Assembly (NCBI RefSeq): GCF_001307195.1
Contig: NZ_CP012808.1
Span: 1,860,001 to 1,924,000, forward strand
Reading direction: 5' to 3'
Source: Acinetobacter equi
GTDB taxonomy: Bacteria; Pseudomonadota; Gammaproteobacteria; Pseudomonadales; Moraxellaceae
Length of the DNA: 64,000 bases
The notes under the pieces were generated by a model. The model was not told the origin of the DNA. It made no database searches and saw only the letters and a list, made by a program, of their open reading frames with translations. Positions 27,630-37,143 of the stretch are shown piece by piece. The position numbers were made by a program, and so were the translations under genes. The stretch's first letter is position 1, and each line of letters begins with the position of its first letter.

Positions 27630-28313
27630 ATGTTAAAGCATCCAATTAAAATTATGAACTTCCGAAAAGGCATCAAAGATATGTTGCCTTTATCTGTTGC
27701 GGTTATTCCTTGGGCAATTATGGTGGGTTCACTCGCAATTAGTGCTGGCTTAAATATAACAGAGGCAATTGCAATGTCTGTTTTGGTTTTTGCTGGAGCA
27801 GCGCAGATTATGAGCTTAACGATGTTAATGGCTGACACGTCATCCTTTGTTATTTTAGTGATGATATTTTTCATGACTACACAGCATTATATTTATGGAT
27901 TAAGTCTTCGGGTAGATATTTCAAAGATGAGTTTACTACAGCGTATAAGTTTGGGTTTTTTATTGACTGATGAATTGTATGCTGTATCAAAATTACATCC
28001 CGAACGTTCATATTCATACTTATTAGGTGCAGGATTTAGTTTTTATATATTTTGGGTGATTTTTAGTGTTGTTGGTATCTTTTCTACATTTATGATTAAG
28101 GATATTACGGCAATATATTTAGATTATTCAATTGTAGCAATTTTTTTGGTAATGAGTATATTGATCATCAAAAATATGATTGGCATTATCGCTGTTTTAG
28201 TCTCTTTTACTACGATGTTTATATTGACATGGGTTGAGTTTCAATTTGCATTAATTTTTTCAAGCTTAGTTGGAATGATGATAGCAGCCTTATTAGATAA
28301 GGAGAAATCATGA
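27630..28313 (+). CDS. azlC: AzlC-family branched-chain amino-acid exporter, large subunit
   Basis: This 227-aa protein has about six membrane segments and the AzlC-type opening GIKDMLPLSVAVIPWAIMVG, then FAGAAQIMSL. It forms an inner-membrane exporter with AzlD, encoded next with a 4-bp ATGA overlap. The AraC-type gene upstream is its likely regulator. Confidence 0.9.
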   Translation: MLKHPIKIMNFRKGIKDMLPLSVAVIPWAIMVGSLAISAGLNITEAIAMSVLVFAGAAQIMSLTMLMADTSSFVILVMIFFMTTQHYIYGLSLRVDISKMSLLQRISLGFLLTDELYAVSKLHPERSYSYLLGAGFSFYIFWVIFSVVGIFSTFMIKDITAIYLDYSIVAIFLVMSILIIKNMIGIIAVLVSFTTMFILTWVEFQFALIFSSLVGMMIAALLDKEKS

Positions 28314-28621
28314 TTTGGTTGCTGATTTTAGGGTTAAGCTCAATTGTTTTTTTTAATCGCTATGTATTTTTGGAACCAACTATTAGATTTCATCTTCCAA
28401 AATTTTTAACAAAAATGCTGAATTATGCTGCGCCTTGTTTAATGGTCTCATTATGTATCCCAATTATTTTTTATCAATCTTCTCAGTTTCGAGGAGTGAT
28501 TGATAATATTTATTTATACAGTGCGATATTTACGATTTTATTTGTTCTTATTACACGGCATTTATTGATGAGCGTAGTATTTAGTTTGATGTTTTTTTAT
28601 TTTCTTTTATACATTTTATAA
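28310..28621 (+). CDS. azlD: AzlD-family branched-chain amino-acid exporter, small subunit
   Basis: This 103-aa protein has three or four membrane segments and the AzlD-type first loop (FNRYVFLEPTIRFHLPKFLTKML). It overlaps azlC by 4 bp, which suggests coupled translation. Length and topology are normal for the small subunit. Confidence 0.88.
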   Translation: MIWLLILGLSSIVFFNRYVFLEPTIRFHLPKFLTKMLNYAAPCLMVSLCIPIIFYQSSQFRGVIDNIYLYSAIFTILFVLITRHLLMSVVFSLMFFYFLLYIL

Positions 28622-28762
28622 GAGGATATTATTAAATTAGATATATTTTATTGATTGTATCTATATCGCGCTCAGTGCGTGTCAGTAGATTTTTAGATTT
28701 TAAAGGGTAGGGTAGCTTGATAAAGCATTTAAATTTTGATTTGTGAGCAAATAAGGCGTATT

Positions 28763-28791
28763 AAAAAAGCCACTTTGTAGTGGCTTCTTTA
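28763..28791 (-). terminator. Terminator of rlpA
   Basis: A GCCACT / AGTGGC stem lies 30 bp beyond the rlpA stop codon and reads into six T residues on the minus strand. Confidence 0.85.
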
Positions 28792-28820
28792 TATTTTCTT
28801 AATTTTAGTTAAATATTTGA

Positions 28821-29435
28821 TTAAGAATTTGGACCAGCAACACGTTCAATACTTACTTTTGCTGTTCCTTGATTCGTAATACCAAGCTGTTTAGCTGCAC
28901 CATAAGATAAGTCAACTACTCGATTTCCATGGAATGGACCACGATCATTCACTTTTACAACAACACTTTTGCCATTTGTATTATTTGTTACACGAATATA
29001 GCAGTTAAGCGGTAGTGTGCGATGAGCAGCTGTTAAGCCGTTCATATCGAAAGTTTCTCCACTTGCAGTAGGGCGACCATGAAATTGACGACCATACCAA
29101 GAAGCAACACCAGTTTGGCTGAATTTACGAACAGTATTTGACGCAACAGTGTTTAACTTTTCAATCACAGAAGGCTCTTCTGCTGGAATTTCGATTTTCG
29201 CTGCAATTGTTTGACGACGAATTTTATCGCCAGAACGTTCAGTGATTGAAAGGCTATTGAGGTTGGATAAGTGTGAATTAAAGCTTTGAGCTTCTTTGTT
29301 TAAAACACGGGCAGCAAGGCTAGAGTTCTCTGCATCATTCGTTAATGATGAAGATTGAACCATTTCTGCTTGCGACTGGTTGAGTGTAAACAAGACCGTC
29401 GAGACAGTAAGCAAGGCTTTTATCGAGGGGTGCAT
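28821..29435 (-). CDS. rlpA: RlpA-like septal ring lytic transglycosylase
   Basis: This 204-aa protein has a signal peptide and a C-terminal double-psi beta-barrel (about residues 110-200) with TGVASWYGRQFHGRPTASGE and VVKVNDRGPFHGNRVVDLS. The conserved Asp of NDRGPF is present; RlpA proteins cleave denuded glycan strands at the septum. No SPOR domain follows the barrel, unlike E. coli RlpA. It is the last of the rodA-mltB-rlpA cell-wall cluster, but separated from mltB by 298 bp with terminators. Confidence 0.9.
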   Translation of the reverse strand: MHPSIKALLTVSTVLFTLNQSQAEMVQSSSLTNDAENSSLAARVLNKEAQSFNSHLSNLNSLSITERSGDKIRRQTIAAKIEIPAEEPSVIEKLNTVASNTVRKFSQTGVASWYGRQFHGRPTASGETFDMNGLTAAHRTLPLNCYIRVTNNTNGKSVVVKVNDRGPFHGNRVVDLSYGAAKQLGITNQGTAKVSIERVAGPNS

Positions 29436-29629
29436 TATTGATTTAACTCCAAGGCTTTCATAAATATTAGTGTAAACAGCTGATATTTATAAATAAACAC
29501 CTATATATTTTCACTTTTGCAACTGGATTTAATGTTTTTCAACACTCAGGATAATATTCATCCTACTATAATTGTGTCTATAGGTGTTCTTAAAATAGTC
29601 ACAAAAAAGTAGAATAACGCATTTCTTTT

Positions 29630-29720
29630 GATTAAAATATAATCAATATTGTAACAAATAATATAATTTGATTATATTTTAATCTTTTATCTATAAAAAA
29701 ATCTTGCTTTTTTTATAGAT
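29630..29720. terminator. Two tandem hairpins between rlpA and mltB
   Basis: A perfect 17-bp inverted repeat (29630-29646 and 29668-29684, 21-bp spacer) made mostly of A/T is followed by a perfect 13-bp inverted repeat (29689-29701 and 29708-29720, 6-nt loop) with A and T runs. The second is a classic terminator for mltB. The first is either a second terminator or an operator in the rlpA promoter zone. Confidence 0.7.
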
Positions 29721-29733
29721 TTGTAAAAATTGA

Positions 29734-30735
29734 CTATCGACTGGTGACTTCAGTGCCTAAAAGCCAAAGAGCAGTAGCATACATACGACTTCTGTTATAT
29801 GTTGTAATTACTTGAAAATTTGGATACGTAATATAGTAAATAGGTCCAGATTTTTCTTGTAGCTGAATAACATTCACCATATCTAAATCATCAATTTTTA
29901 CTAATGGGTTTACTGGTGTAATGCCTTTTGTTTTAAGTATTCCATAAGGAATGGGCTGTGTTAAATCTTTGGCAATGACATCGTCAGGATTATTACCACT
30001 ATAAGTCGCAGCAAATGCAATAGGCTGATTACGTTGCCAGCCATGTTCTGCAAGATAATTTGCAATTGAACCAATTGCATCTATTGCAGAATTTCTTAAA
30101 TCGACATGACCATTACCATCATAATCTACGCCATATTTAGGAATATTACTTGGCATAAATTGAGGAAAGCCTACAGCACCAGCATATGAACCAACAATTG
30201 AGTTTGTGGGAACACCATCTTTATATGACCATGCAATCAGTGCAGCAAGCTCATCTTGGAAATATTCAGCACGACGTTCATATCCAAAACCTAACGTGGC
30301 TAAGGCATCTCGAGTAACAAAAGAGCCTTTATTTGCACCATATCCAGTTTCAACACCAAGTATTCCTAAAATAACAGATTGAGGAACACCATATTGTTGC
30401 TCAGCACGATTTAAAGTATCAGCATATTGATCACGGAAGCGTAGACCACGTTGGATGGTACCTTCTGCCAAGAAGTTCGTTTTATATTCATACCAAGGCT
30501 TACTTTCACCTGGTCGATTCATAATGTTGATAATATTCGGTAGATTTTTTGAACCATCCATTGCCCAATCAATTTGTGCTTCTGTTAAACCATAAGTCTG
30601 CATCATTTTTTGTTTAAATTGGCTATAAGCTGGATGATTTTTAAAATCGTTAGCATGACAGAAACTTGTCATTGAAATAGCTGCTAAAATAAGTGGTAAA
30701 CGTTTAATATTGTTATAAAGATTTTGCATAGACAT
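29734..30735 (-). CDS. mltB: Lytic murein transglycosylase B
   Basis: This 333-aa protein has a signal peptide, with no lipobox (it ends AAISMTSFCHA). The catalytic Glu lies in ILGVETGYGANKG, the MltB motif, and GAVGFPQFMPSN follows. It cleaves peptidoglycan to 1,6-anhydro products in the periplasm. It is 22 bp downstream of rodA on the same strand and is likely co-transcribed. Confidence 0.93.
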   Translation of the reverse strand: MSMQNLYNNIKRLPLILAAISMTSFCHANDFKNHPAYSQFKQKMMQTYGLTEAQIDWAMDGSKNLPNIINIMNRPGESKPWYEYKTNFLAEGTIQRGLRFRDQYADTLNRAEQQYGVPQSVILGILGVETGYGANKGSFVTRDALATLGFGYERRAEYFQDELAALIAWSYKDGVPTNSIVGSYAGAVGFPQFMPSNIPKYGVDYDGNGHVDLRNSAIDAIGSIANYLAEHGWQRNQPIAFAATYSGNNPDDVIAKDLTQPIPYGILKTKGITPVNPLVKIDDLDMVNVIQLQEKSGPIYYITYPNFQVITTYNRSRMYATALWLLGTEVTSR

Positions 30736-30757
30736 AAAATTTAATTTCCAAAAGCAT

Positions 30758-31900
30758 TTATTTGTGCGTGTGAATTGACATCACAATGCCAAAAGAAGCC
30801 ATTAAGGTAATAATTGCTGTTCCACCATAACTCATAAAAGGAAGTGGAATACCTGTAACGGGTAATATACCGCTAACCATGCCAGCATTGACAAAAACAT
30901 AGACGAAAAAGGCTAATCCTAAGCCGCCTGAGAGTAATTTGCCATAATTATGAAAGCATTGCATACTAATTTGTAAAGTTCTGATGATAATTGCAAAATA
31001 TAAGAACATTAAGATTGCAACACCAATAAAACCGAATTCCTCAGAATACGCTGCAATAATGAAGTCAGTATGTCCTTCCGGTAAAAAATGTAAATGTGAT
31101 TGTGTACCAGAGAGAAACCCTTTTCCTGATGTTCCACCAGAGCCAATTGCAATTTTAGATTGAATAATATTCCAACCTGAACCTAGTGCATCTGCTTCTG
31201 GGTCAAATAATGTAAGTACACGTTGCTTTTGATAATCTTTTAATAAAAACTCCCAAAGTAAAGGAATTAAAACTGCAGCTGCTGTCATTGCACCACCAAT
31301 GAGCCACCAAGGTAATCCACTTAAAAATAAAACAAAAATTCCACTTGCTAAAACGAGTGCAGATGTACCTAAATCAGGTTGTTTTGCAATCATTAAAAAT
31401 GGAATGAGAATTAAAAATAATGACGAAATAATATGTAATAGTGTGGGAGGGAGTCGTTGTAAAGATAAATACCATGCGACCATCATGGGCATGGCAATTT
31501 TCATAAACTCACTGGGTTGAACACTCCCTACACCAGGTAAACTAATCCAACGTTGAGCCCCTAATCGGATTTCACCAATAAAAAATACTGCAATAAGCCC
31601 AAGTAAACCAAAAGCATAAAAAAATGGTGATAATGATTGATAAAATTTAGGAGGTATTTGAGCTAATATGAACATGATGATTAACCCAATTCCAAAACTC
31701 ATTAATTGTTTTGAAACCATCAGCAAATCTTGCCCAGAAGCACTATATAAAGTGATAAGACCTAAAAATGAAGTAATTGAAATAAAAAGTAAAAGCCAAG
31801 GATCTAAATGGAGACGTTGGAATAAATAAAACTTATTATTTATCGTTCGTCCATCACGTGGAGAATAACGTAAAAATTTACTTTGGATGTCTAGAGACAT
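30758..31900 (-). CDS. rodA: Rod-shape SEDS glycosyltransferase RodA
   Basis: This 380-aa protein has ten membrane segments and is the peptidoglycan polymerase of the elongasome. SEDS motifs include GVGSVQPSEFMKI, QPDLGTS, LPEGHTDFI and MSYGGTAI near the end. The length matches E. coli RodA (370 aa). It is the first gene of the rodA-mltB pair. Confidence 0.95.
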   Translation of the reverse strand: MSLDIQSKFLRYSPRDGRTINNKFYLFQRLHLDPWLLLFISITSFLGLITLYSASGQDLLMVSKQLMSFGIGLIIMFILAQIPPKFYQSLSPFFYAFGLLGLIAVFFIGEIRLGAQRWISLPGVGSVQPSEFMKIAMPMMVAWYLSLQRLPPTLLHIISSLFLILIPFLMIAKQPDLGTSALVLASGIFVLFLSGLPWWLIGGAMTAAAVLIPLLWEFLLKDYQKQRVLTLFDPEADALGSGWNIIQSKIAIGSGGTSGKGFLSGTQSHLHFLPEGHTDFIIAAYSEEFGFIGVAILMFLYFAIIIRTLQISMQCFHNYGKLLSGGLGLAFFVYVFVNAGMVSGILPVTGIPLPFMSYGGTAIITLMASFGIVMSIHTHK

Positions 31901-31983
31901 AGTATTTTAAATATAAAAAATCAAATAATTACTATGCTAACACGCGCTTTGTTTAAGTTTGATAAATGACAAAATTTTAATAC

Positions 31984-32014
31984 AAAAAAAACCTAAGAAA
32001 CTTAGGTTTTTTTT
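31984..32014 (-). terminator. Terminator downstream of the 216-aa gene
   Basis: An ACCTAAG / CTTAGGT stem with runs of A before it and T after it. It can act on both strands and ends the leftward unit containing the 216-aa gene and queF. Confidence 0.85.
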
Positions 32015-32037
32015 AATAAATCATTAAATGAATAATA

Positions 32038-32688
32038 TTATTTATGAAAAAGTGTATCGTGATATTCAGCTAAGATGAATAATTCTTCACGACTTAAATT
32101 TGGAATAATATGATCAATCGCAACATGTGTTGCTTTAATGACTGCCATTGAACCTAAATCTGCAGCTTTACGTTTAATCATTCCTAAGTCCAAGGTGCGA
32201 TTAAAATCATTCATGAAATGATGTACAGTGGCATCAGCAAACTGTTTATAAAGTTCACAAAAGAAGGTTTTATTAATGTCATTGCCAGATTGAATTTCTG
32301 AATAATATTGCTTTAATTGAGAGACCAAGTGAGAATCTAGTTCTACGCCCACACGTTGTTGGTTATTTTCATCTAAGAAAATACTTTTTCTAGAAAACTC
32401 AATTGATTGCTTCACAACATCATTTGAAGACTTACTAAATAACTGTTTTAGTAAAATGGCAACAGTAGATTTAATATAACCAGCAAGTTTTTCAGCAGTT
32501 TCTCGTTTATCACTGTGAGGAAAACGATGAACTAACTCAGTTAAAATCGCATCAATAATTTCATCATTGATGAGCAGTGCAGTTTTATCTCTTAGTGGAT
32601 AAAGTGTCTCATTGGAGTCTTCTTTTTCCACAGCAATGTGAATTGTTGTGAGCAATTCTTCAGATGGAATAAATCCAAAAAATGACAT
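32038..32688 (-). CDS. Conserved protein of unknown function
   Basis: This 216-aa soluble, mainly helical protein has no signal peptide or membrane segment. I do not recognise a domain. The N terminus starts MSFFGFIPSEELLTTI; the last half is helix-rich (KRKAADLGSMAVIKATHVAI, LSREELFILAEYHDTLF). It follows queF by 22 bp on the same strand and shares its terminator, so it is probably in that operon. That gives no direct clue to its function. Confidence 0.6.
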   Translation of the reverse strand: MSFFGFIPSEELLTTIHIAVEKEDSNETLYPLRDKTALLINDEIIDAILTELVHRFPHSDKRETAEKLAGYIKSTVAILLKQLFSKSSNDVVKQSIEFSRKSIFLDENNQQRVGVELDSHLVSQLKQYYSEIQSGNDINKTFFCELYKQFADATVHHFMNDFNRTLDLGMIKRKAADLGSMAVIKATHVAIDHIIPNLSREELFILAEYHDTLFHK

Positions 32689-32710
32689 TAATATAAACCT
32701 CCATATTATT

Positions 32711-33535
32711 TTATTGACGCGCCAAACGAATAGGTTGAGGCATCCATGCTAAATCAGATACGCGACAAGGGTTAATGTCTAAACCACCACGACGTGTATA
32801 AGTTGCGTATACCATCAATTTTTCAGGTTGAAGAATTTGCCAAATATCCGCATAGATTTGTTCAACACATTGCTCATGAAAACCATTATGTTGGCGGTAA
32901 GAAATAATATAAGCCAAAATACTTTGATAACAAGGTTTTTTACCTTGGTAGCGTATAAAAACTGTACCCCAGTCAGGTTGTCCTGTTACAGGGCAGTTAC
33001 TTCTCAAAAGATGAGAATAAAGTTCGACTTCAACCTGATTTTCATCATTCAAAGTGCTGTCATCTAGCTTTAATAAACTACTGTCTGGATGGTTCTCTAA
33101 GCGTTCAGGCTGTAAATTATCTATACATAGACCTTTAGGTTGAGAAATAGCTAAATCATCTACTTGATACAAATCTAAGCTTACAGGTGCTTTTGCTGCA
33201 GCTGAAAGATCTTTTTCTACTGTTGCAATAAAAGCATCTTTAGAATCAAACTGGGTAAAGTTCATACTATTAAAGTAGAGCTTTAGTGATTTAGATTCGA
33301 TGAGATTTTCTGATGTAGCAGGTAAGGTGATACGTCCAATAGCAACTTGGGGAATGCCTTGTGCATTTAACCAAGAAATTTCAAACACATGCCACCAATC
33401 TTTACCTTGGCGGATGCCTTCAACATGGCTGTATTTTTCACGTGCTTGTTCACGAGAAATAGGAAATAGAATATCGGGCTGATATTCTGTTGGATAGTTG
33501 GTATCTTTACCTAAAAGAGAATGTTCAACACTCAT
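32711..33535 (-). CDS. queF: NADPH-dependent 7-cyano-7-deazaguanine reductase
   Basis: This 274-aa bimodular enzyme reduces preQ0 to preQ1 in queuosine synthesis. The QueF motif ESKSLKLYFNS is intact, as is the catalytic Cys in SNCPVTGQPDWG; the C terminal half contains QHNGFHEQCVEQIY. The start codon overlaps the stop of the ABC permease gene by one base (TAATG), so translation is coupled to the exporter genes. Confidence 0.95.
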   Translation of the reverse strand: MSVEHSLLGKDTNYPTEYQPDILFPISREQAREKYSHVEGIRQGKDWWHVFEISWLNAQGIPQVAIGRITLPATSENLIESKSLKLYFNSMNFTQFDSKDAFIATVEKDLSAAAKAPVSLDLYQVDDLAISQPKGLCIDNLQPERLENHPDSSLLKLDDSTLNDENQVEVELYSHLLRSNCPVTGQPDWGTVFIRYQGKKPCYQSILAYIISYRQHNGFHEQCVEQIYADIWQILQPEKLMVYATYTRRGGLDINPCRVSDLAWMPQPIRLARQ

Positions 33536-34308
33536 TATTCACGCATTCCTGAACCACGAGAAAGTAAATGGTAAGCTATACCGTAAAATACAGCACAGCA
33601 CAAAGTTATAACGACTAAAGATATTGTAACGTTTACATCACTTTGACCAAGAATTCCGTAACGGAATGCATTGACCATATATACAATAGGGTTAATTAAC
33701 GATAAATTTTGCCAAAATGGGCTTAATGCAGAAATTGCATAAAACACACCGCCTAAATAAGTCAGTGGTGTTAATACAAATGTAGGAATGATGGAAATAT
33801 CATCGAAAGATTTAGCGTACACTGCATTAATGAATCCGCCAAGTGCAAATAAAAAAGAAGTAATAAGTACAGTATAAATGGTCACAAACCAATTGGTAAT
33901 ATATAAGTCAGTAAAAAATAGGCTCATTGTTGTGACAATAATACCGACTAAAACACCACGGCAAACACCACCGAGTACATATCCACATAAAATTGCATGA
34001 AGAGGCACAGGGCTCATAATAAGTTCTTCAATACTTTTTTGAAATTTAGCACTAAAAAAACTTGAAGACACATTGGCATAGCTATTTGTAATTACGGCCA
34101 TCATAATTAAACCAGGTACAATAAATTGCATATAACTAAAGCCACCCATTTCACCAATGCGTGAACCAACTAAATTGCCAAAAATCACAAAATATAAGCT
34201 CATTGTGATTGCTGGTGGTAATAATGTTTGTGGCCAAATTCGCATAAAGCGACGAATTTCTTTACGGACTAAAGTGGAAAGCGCAATATAAAGTTGATTA
34301 AAATTCAT
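33535..34308 (-). CDS. ABC-2 type exporter permease (YadH-like)
   Basis: This 257-aa protein has six membrane segments and the ABC-2 features RFMRIWPQTLLPPAITMSLYF, SFFSAKFQKSIEELIMSP and FDDISIIPTFVLTPLTYLGG. It overlaps its ATPase by 4 bp. YadG/YadH relatives are conserved in gammaproteobacteria with no assigned substrate. Confidence 0.9.
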   Translation of the reverse strand: MNFNQLYIALSTLVRKEIRRFMRIWPQTLLPPAITMSLYFVIFGNLVGSRIGEMGGFSYMQFIVPGLIMMAVITNSYANVSSSFFSAKFQKSIEELIMSPVPLHAILCGYVLGGVCRGVLVGIIVTTMSLFFTDLYITNWFVTIYTVLITSFLFALGGFINAVYAKSFDDISIIPTFVLTPLTYLGGVFYAISALSPFWQNLSLINPIVYMVNAFRYGILGQSDVNVTISLVVITLCCAVFYGIAYHLLSRGSGMRE

Positions 34309-35240
34309 TGTGCTTCTCCATTTAGATTTTTTTCGACCATTTTGACAAATAACTCTTCTAAACGATTTGATTTATTACGCATGCTTTTAACTTGAATGCC
34401 TTGTGCTTCTAAAAGTTGGAAAAGTTCATTCAGTGTATGTACTTTATCCATTGTGACTTCTAAAGTGACAGGATCAATCAAATTAAACTCAACGCCTAAA
34501 ATATCAATATTGAATGGCTGTATTGGGTTTGCTAAATCAAAAATGAAAGACTCCTCGTTCAGCTGATTGAGGAAAGATTTCATCGATGTATCTTCTTTGA
34601 TGACACCTCGGTCGATGATTGCAATACGTCGACAAAGCATTTCTGCTTCTTCTAGATAGTGAGTCGTTAAAATAATAGATGTACCTTTATTGTTCATTTC
34701 AATAAGGAAATCCCACATTGAACGACGAAGCTCAATATCGACGCCGGCAGTCGGTTCATCTAAAATTAAAAGTTTAGGTTCATGCATCATGGCACGAGCA
34801 ATCATTAAGCGACGTTTCATACCACCAGATAGCATTCGAGCTTGTACACCGCGTTTTTCCCATAAGCCTAATTTTTCAAGGTATTCTTCAGCACGTTGTT
34901 CAGCTTCTTTTTTTGCAATACCATAGTAACCTGCTTGAGTTACTAAAATATCAAATGTTTTTTCAAAATGACCAAAATTAAACTCTTGGGGGACGATACC
35001 AAGACATTGCTTGGCTTGAGATGGGTGAGTATCGAGATTGTGACCAAAAATTTCGACTGAGCCAGATGTTTTTTTAGTTAATGAACTGATAATGCTAATC
35101 GTTGTAGATTTACCGGCACCATTAGGACCTAAAAGCGCATAGAATTCACCTTCAGGAACATTTAGATTAATGCCTTTTAAGGCTTGAAAACCATTTTTAT
35201 ATGTTTTGGATAAATCCCTTAACACCAATGCATCAGTCAT
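34305..35240 (-). CDS. ABC-2 type exporter ATPase (YadG-like)
   Basis: This 311-aa ATPase shows Walker A GPNGAGKST, signature LSGGMKRRL and Walker B LLILDEPTAGVD. The C-terminal extension after residue ~215 (FIFDLANPIQPFNID...) is typical of drug- or glycan-type ABC-2 exporters. It is first in the leftward unit exporter ATPase, permease, queF and the 216-aa gene. Confidence 0.92.
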   Translation of the reverse strand: MTDALVLRDLSKTYKNGFQALKGINLNVPEGEFYALLGPNGAGKSTTISIISSLTKKTSGSVEIFGHNLDTHPSQAKQCLGIVPQEFNFGHFEKTFDILVTQAGYYGIAKKEAEQRAEEYLEKLGLWEKRGVQARMLSGGMKRRLMIARAMMHEPKLLILDEPTAGVDIELRRSMWDFLIEMNNKGTSIILTTHYLEEAEMLCRRIAIIDRGVIKEDTSMKSFLNQLNEESFIFDLANPIQPFNIDILGVEFNLIDPVTLEVTMDKVHTLNELFQLLEAQGIQVKSMRNKSNRLEELFVKMVEKNLNGEAQ

Positions 35241-35421
35241 GAAATTCTCACAGACAAAATATTTAGGCTGTATTGTGGGTGAACTTTTGCTTTAAACCAA
35301 GTCATTTAGTAGATAAACTGCGTTGCAAATATAGGATGTTGATTAAAGCGTAAGCAGTAATTTCTGAGTTATGTAGATAGTTGCTTTACCTTGTGGTTTT
35401 TTTTGTTATGATGTGCATCGC

Positions 35422-35497
35422 GCGCTCATAGCTCAACTGGATAGAGTACAGGTCTCCGAAGCCTGTGGCGTGGGTTCGAGTCCCGCTGAGCGCACCA
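35422..35497 (+). tRNA. tRNA-Arg (anticodon CCG)
   Basis: A full cloverleaf can be folded by hand. The acceptor arms are GCGCTCA / TGAGCGC, the D stem is GCTC / GAGT, the anticodon stem CAGGT / GCCTG surrounds loop CTCCGAA, and the T arm contains GGTTCGAGTCC. CCA is encoded. The anticodon is CCG, reading CGG. The 3' end is an integration site. Confidence 0.95.
35483..35497 (+). repeat. Attachment repeat, left copy
   Basis: CCGCTGAGCGCACCA is the last 15 bases of tRNA-Arg(CCG). The exact copy lies at 60302-60316. A looser match (TTCG, four changed bases, then the core) extends the homology 8 bp to the left. Confidence 0.9.
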
Positions 35498-35590
35498 ACT
35501 CTATAAACAAATATAACAAAATATAGTTCAAAACCCTTGATATATAAGCATTTCACTTAAACAACATGCCAAAATATACAATAATAAATA

Positions 35591-35657
35591 AGGATACAGT
35601 TGCAAATAATAAGGATATATATGAGGATATATTGGATTCGATAAACTTTTGTATCCT
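35591..35657. promoter_or_regulatory. Probable integrase arm sites, left end
   Basis: AGGATA(C/T) occurs at 35591-35597, 35612-35618 and 35624-35630, and in inverted form at 35651-35657, just upstream of the integrase ATG. The same motif clusters at the other end (60192-60239). Small repeats beside the integrase gene at both ends are typical of arm-type binding sites. They may also repress the integrase promoter. Confidence 0.65.
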
Positions 35658-35665
35658 TATTCGCT

Positions 35666-36991
35666 ATGGCAAAACATATTACCCCTCTAACAGATTCTAA
35701 GTGCTCAAGTGCAAAACCACTTGATAAAGACTATTCTTTATACGATGGGAACGGTTTAATTTTGTTTGTTCGTAAATCGAGCAAAAAGGTATGGCGATAT
35801 AAATATAAAAAAGCCAATGGTAAAGATGGCTTGATGACTTTGGGTAACTTTCCCTCACTTACTCTAAAACAGGCAAGGGATAAACGCCGTGAATATGAGA
35901 AGTTAATTGCACAGAATATTGACCCTATCGAATACGAAGCCATCCAAAAGGTTAAAAAAAGTAATGCGTTTAGCTTTGAATCAGTTGCTAGAGATTGGCA
36001 CGGCGAATATACAAAGACAGGTCAATGGGTAGAGCATACTTCTATTAAAGCACTTAGAGTTTTAGAAACTTATGTTTTCCCTTTAATCGGACAGATTGCT
36101 ATTGATGAAGTGAAGTCAAAAGACTTAGTAACTGTTTTGCGTTCTATAGAGGAAAAAGGACTATCAGAAGTATTAAAGAAAACTAGACAGCGATTTAATG
36201 CAATTTTTGCTTATGCAATCTCAAGAGGTTTAATAGAAGAAAACCCAGCATATTTTTTAAAAGATGTATTTGTACTCACTAAGAAAGTTAAACACTATCC
36301 ACAATTGCCACTGGAGCGACTGCCTGAGCTATTACAAAAGTTAAAAGGTGATAATGGTTATCCACTAACAAGATTATGCACGGCATTTACTTTGCATGTA
36401 TTCGCTCGATCTAGCGAGATTCGTTTTGCACGTTGGACTGAGTTTGATTTTAAAAGTTGTATATGGACCATACCACCAGTACGAGAGTTAATTGAGGGGC
36501 AAAGATTTTCTGATAGAGGTGCAAAGATGAAAACTGAGCACTTGATACCTTTATCACCTCAAGTCATTTCAATTCTAAAAGAGATACAGGCATACAGTGG
36601 CATGACTAAAAATGTATTCCCTAAGAATGGTGACCCTCAAGGCTTTATATGCGACAAAGTTGTGAATGATACCTTGCGCCGTATTGGTTACGATACTGAA
36701 AAGGATGTATGTGGGCATGGTTTTAGGGGTATGGCTTGTTCTGCATTGGTACAAAGCACATTGTTTCAAAAGGAAGCAGTAGAAAAACAAATGAGCCATC
36801 AAGAGCGAGACCAGGTTCGTTTGGCATATACACATCGTGCAGAATATCTAGAAGAACGAAAGGCTATGCTTAATTGGTGGAGTGATTACCTAGAAGCGAA
36901 CCAAGAAGGCTATATAAGTCCGTATGACTTCACACAGCAACTATTACAAAATGATGTTATTAATTTTAAATATGCTAAGTTGGGAAAGTGA
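35666..36991 (+). CDS. Tyrosine site-specific integrase (P4/CP4-like)
   Basis: This 441-aa recombinase starts with the arm-binding domain (TPLTDSKCSSAKPLDKDYSLYDGNG...; DUF4102-like), followed by a core-binding SAM-like domain and the catalytic domain. Catalytic residues are visible: Arg in ARSSEIRFARW, His-x-x-Arg in HGFRG, and the Tyr near the C terminus (LAYTHRAEYLEERKAMLNWW). It points inward from the tRNA, as is usual for tRNA-targeting islands. It integrates and excises the element. Confidence 0.93.
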   Translation: MAKHITPLTDSKCSSAKPLDKDYSLYDGNGLILFVRKSSKKVWRYKYKKANGKDGLMTLGNFPSLTLKQARDKRREYEKLIAQNIDPIEYEAIQKVKKSNAFSFESVARDWHGEYTKTGQWVEHTSIKALRVLETYVFPLIGQIAIDEVKSKDLVTVLRSIEEKGLSEVLKKTRQRFNAIFAYAISRGLIEENPAYFLKDVFVLTKKVKHYPQLPLERLPELLQKLKGDNGYPLTRLCTAFTLHVFARSSEIRFARWTEFDFKSCIWTIPPVRELIEGQRFSDRGAKMKTEHLIPLSPQVISILKEIQAYSGMTKNVFPKNGDPQGFICDKVVNDTLRRIGYDTEKDVCGHGFRGMACSALVQSTLFQKEAVEKQMSHQERDQVRLAYTHRAEYLEERKAMLNWWSDYLEANQEGYISPYDFTQQLLQNDVINFKYAKLGK

Positions 36992-37143
36992 CATAACTTG
37001 TCGTATTACTAAGCAAAATATGCACGGATTTAAGCATATATAAGGTATATTGGTTTTGCTAAGTCTAGGCTGATCCCCGAAAGTCGAATACCCAATTCGA
37101 TTGGCTTAGCTCCTATTCTATTGGGCCTGCCGTGGGAGGCAAA

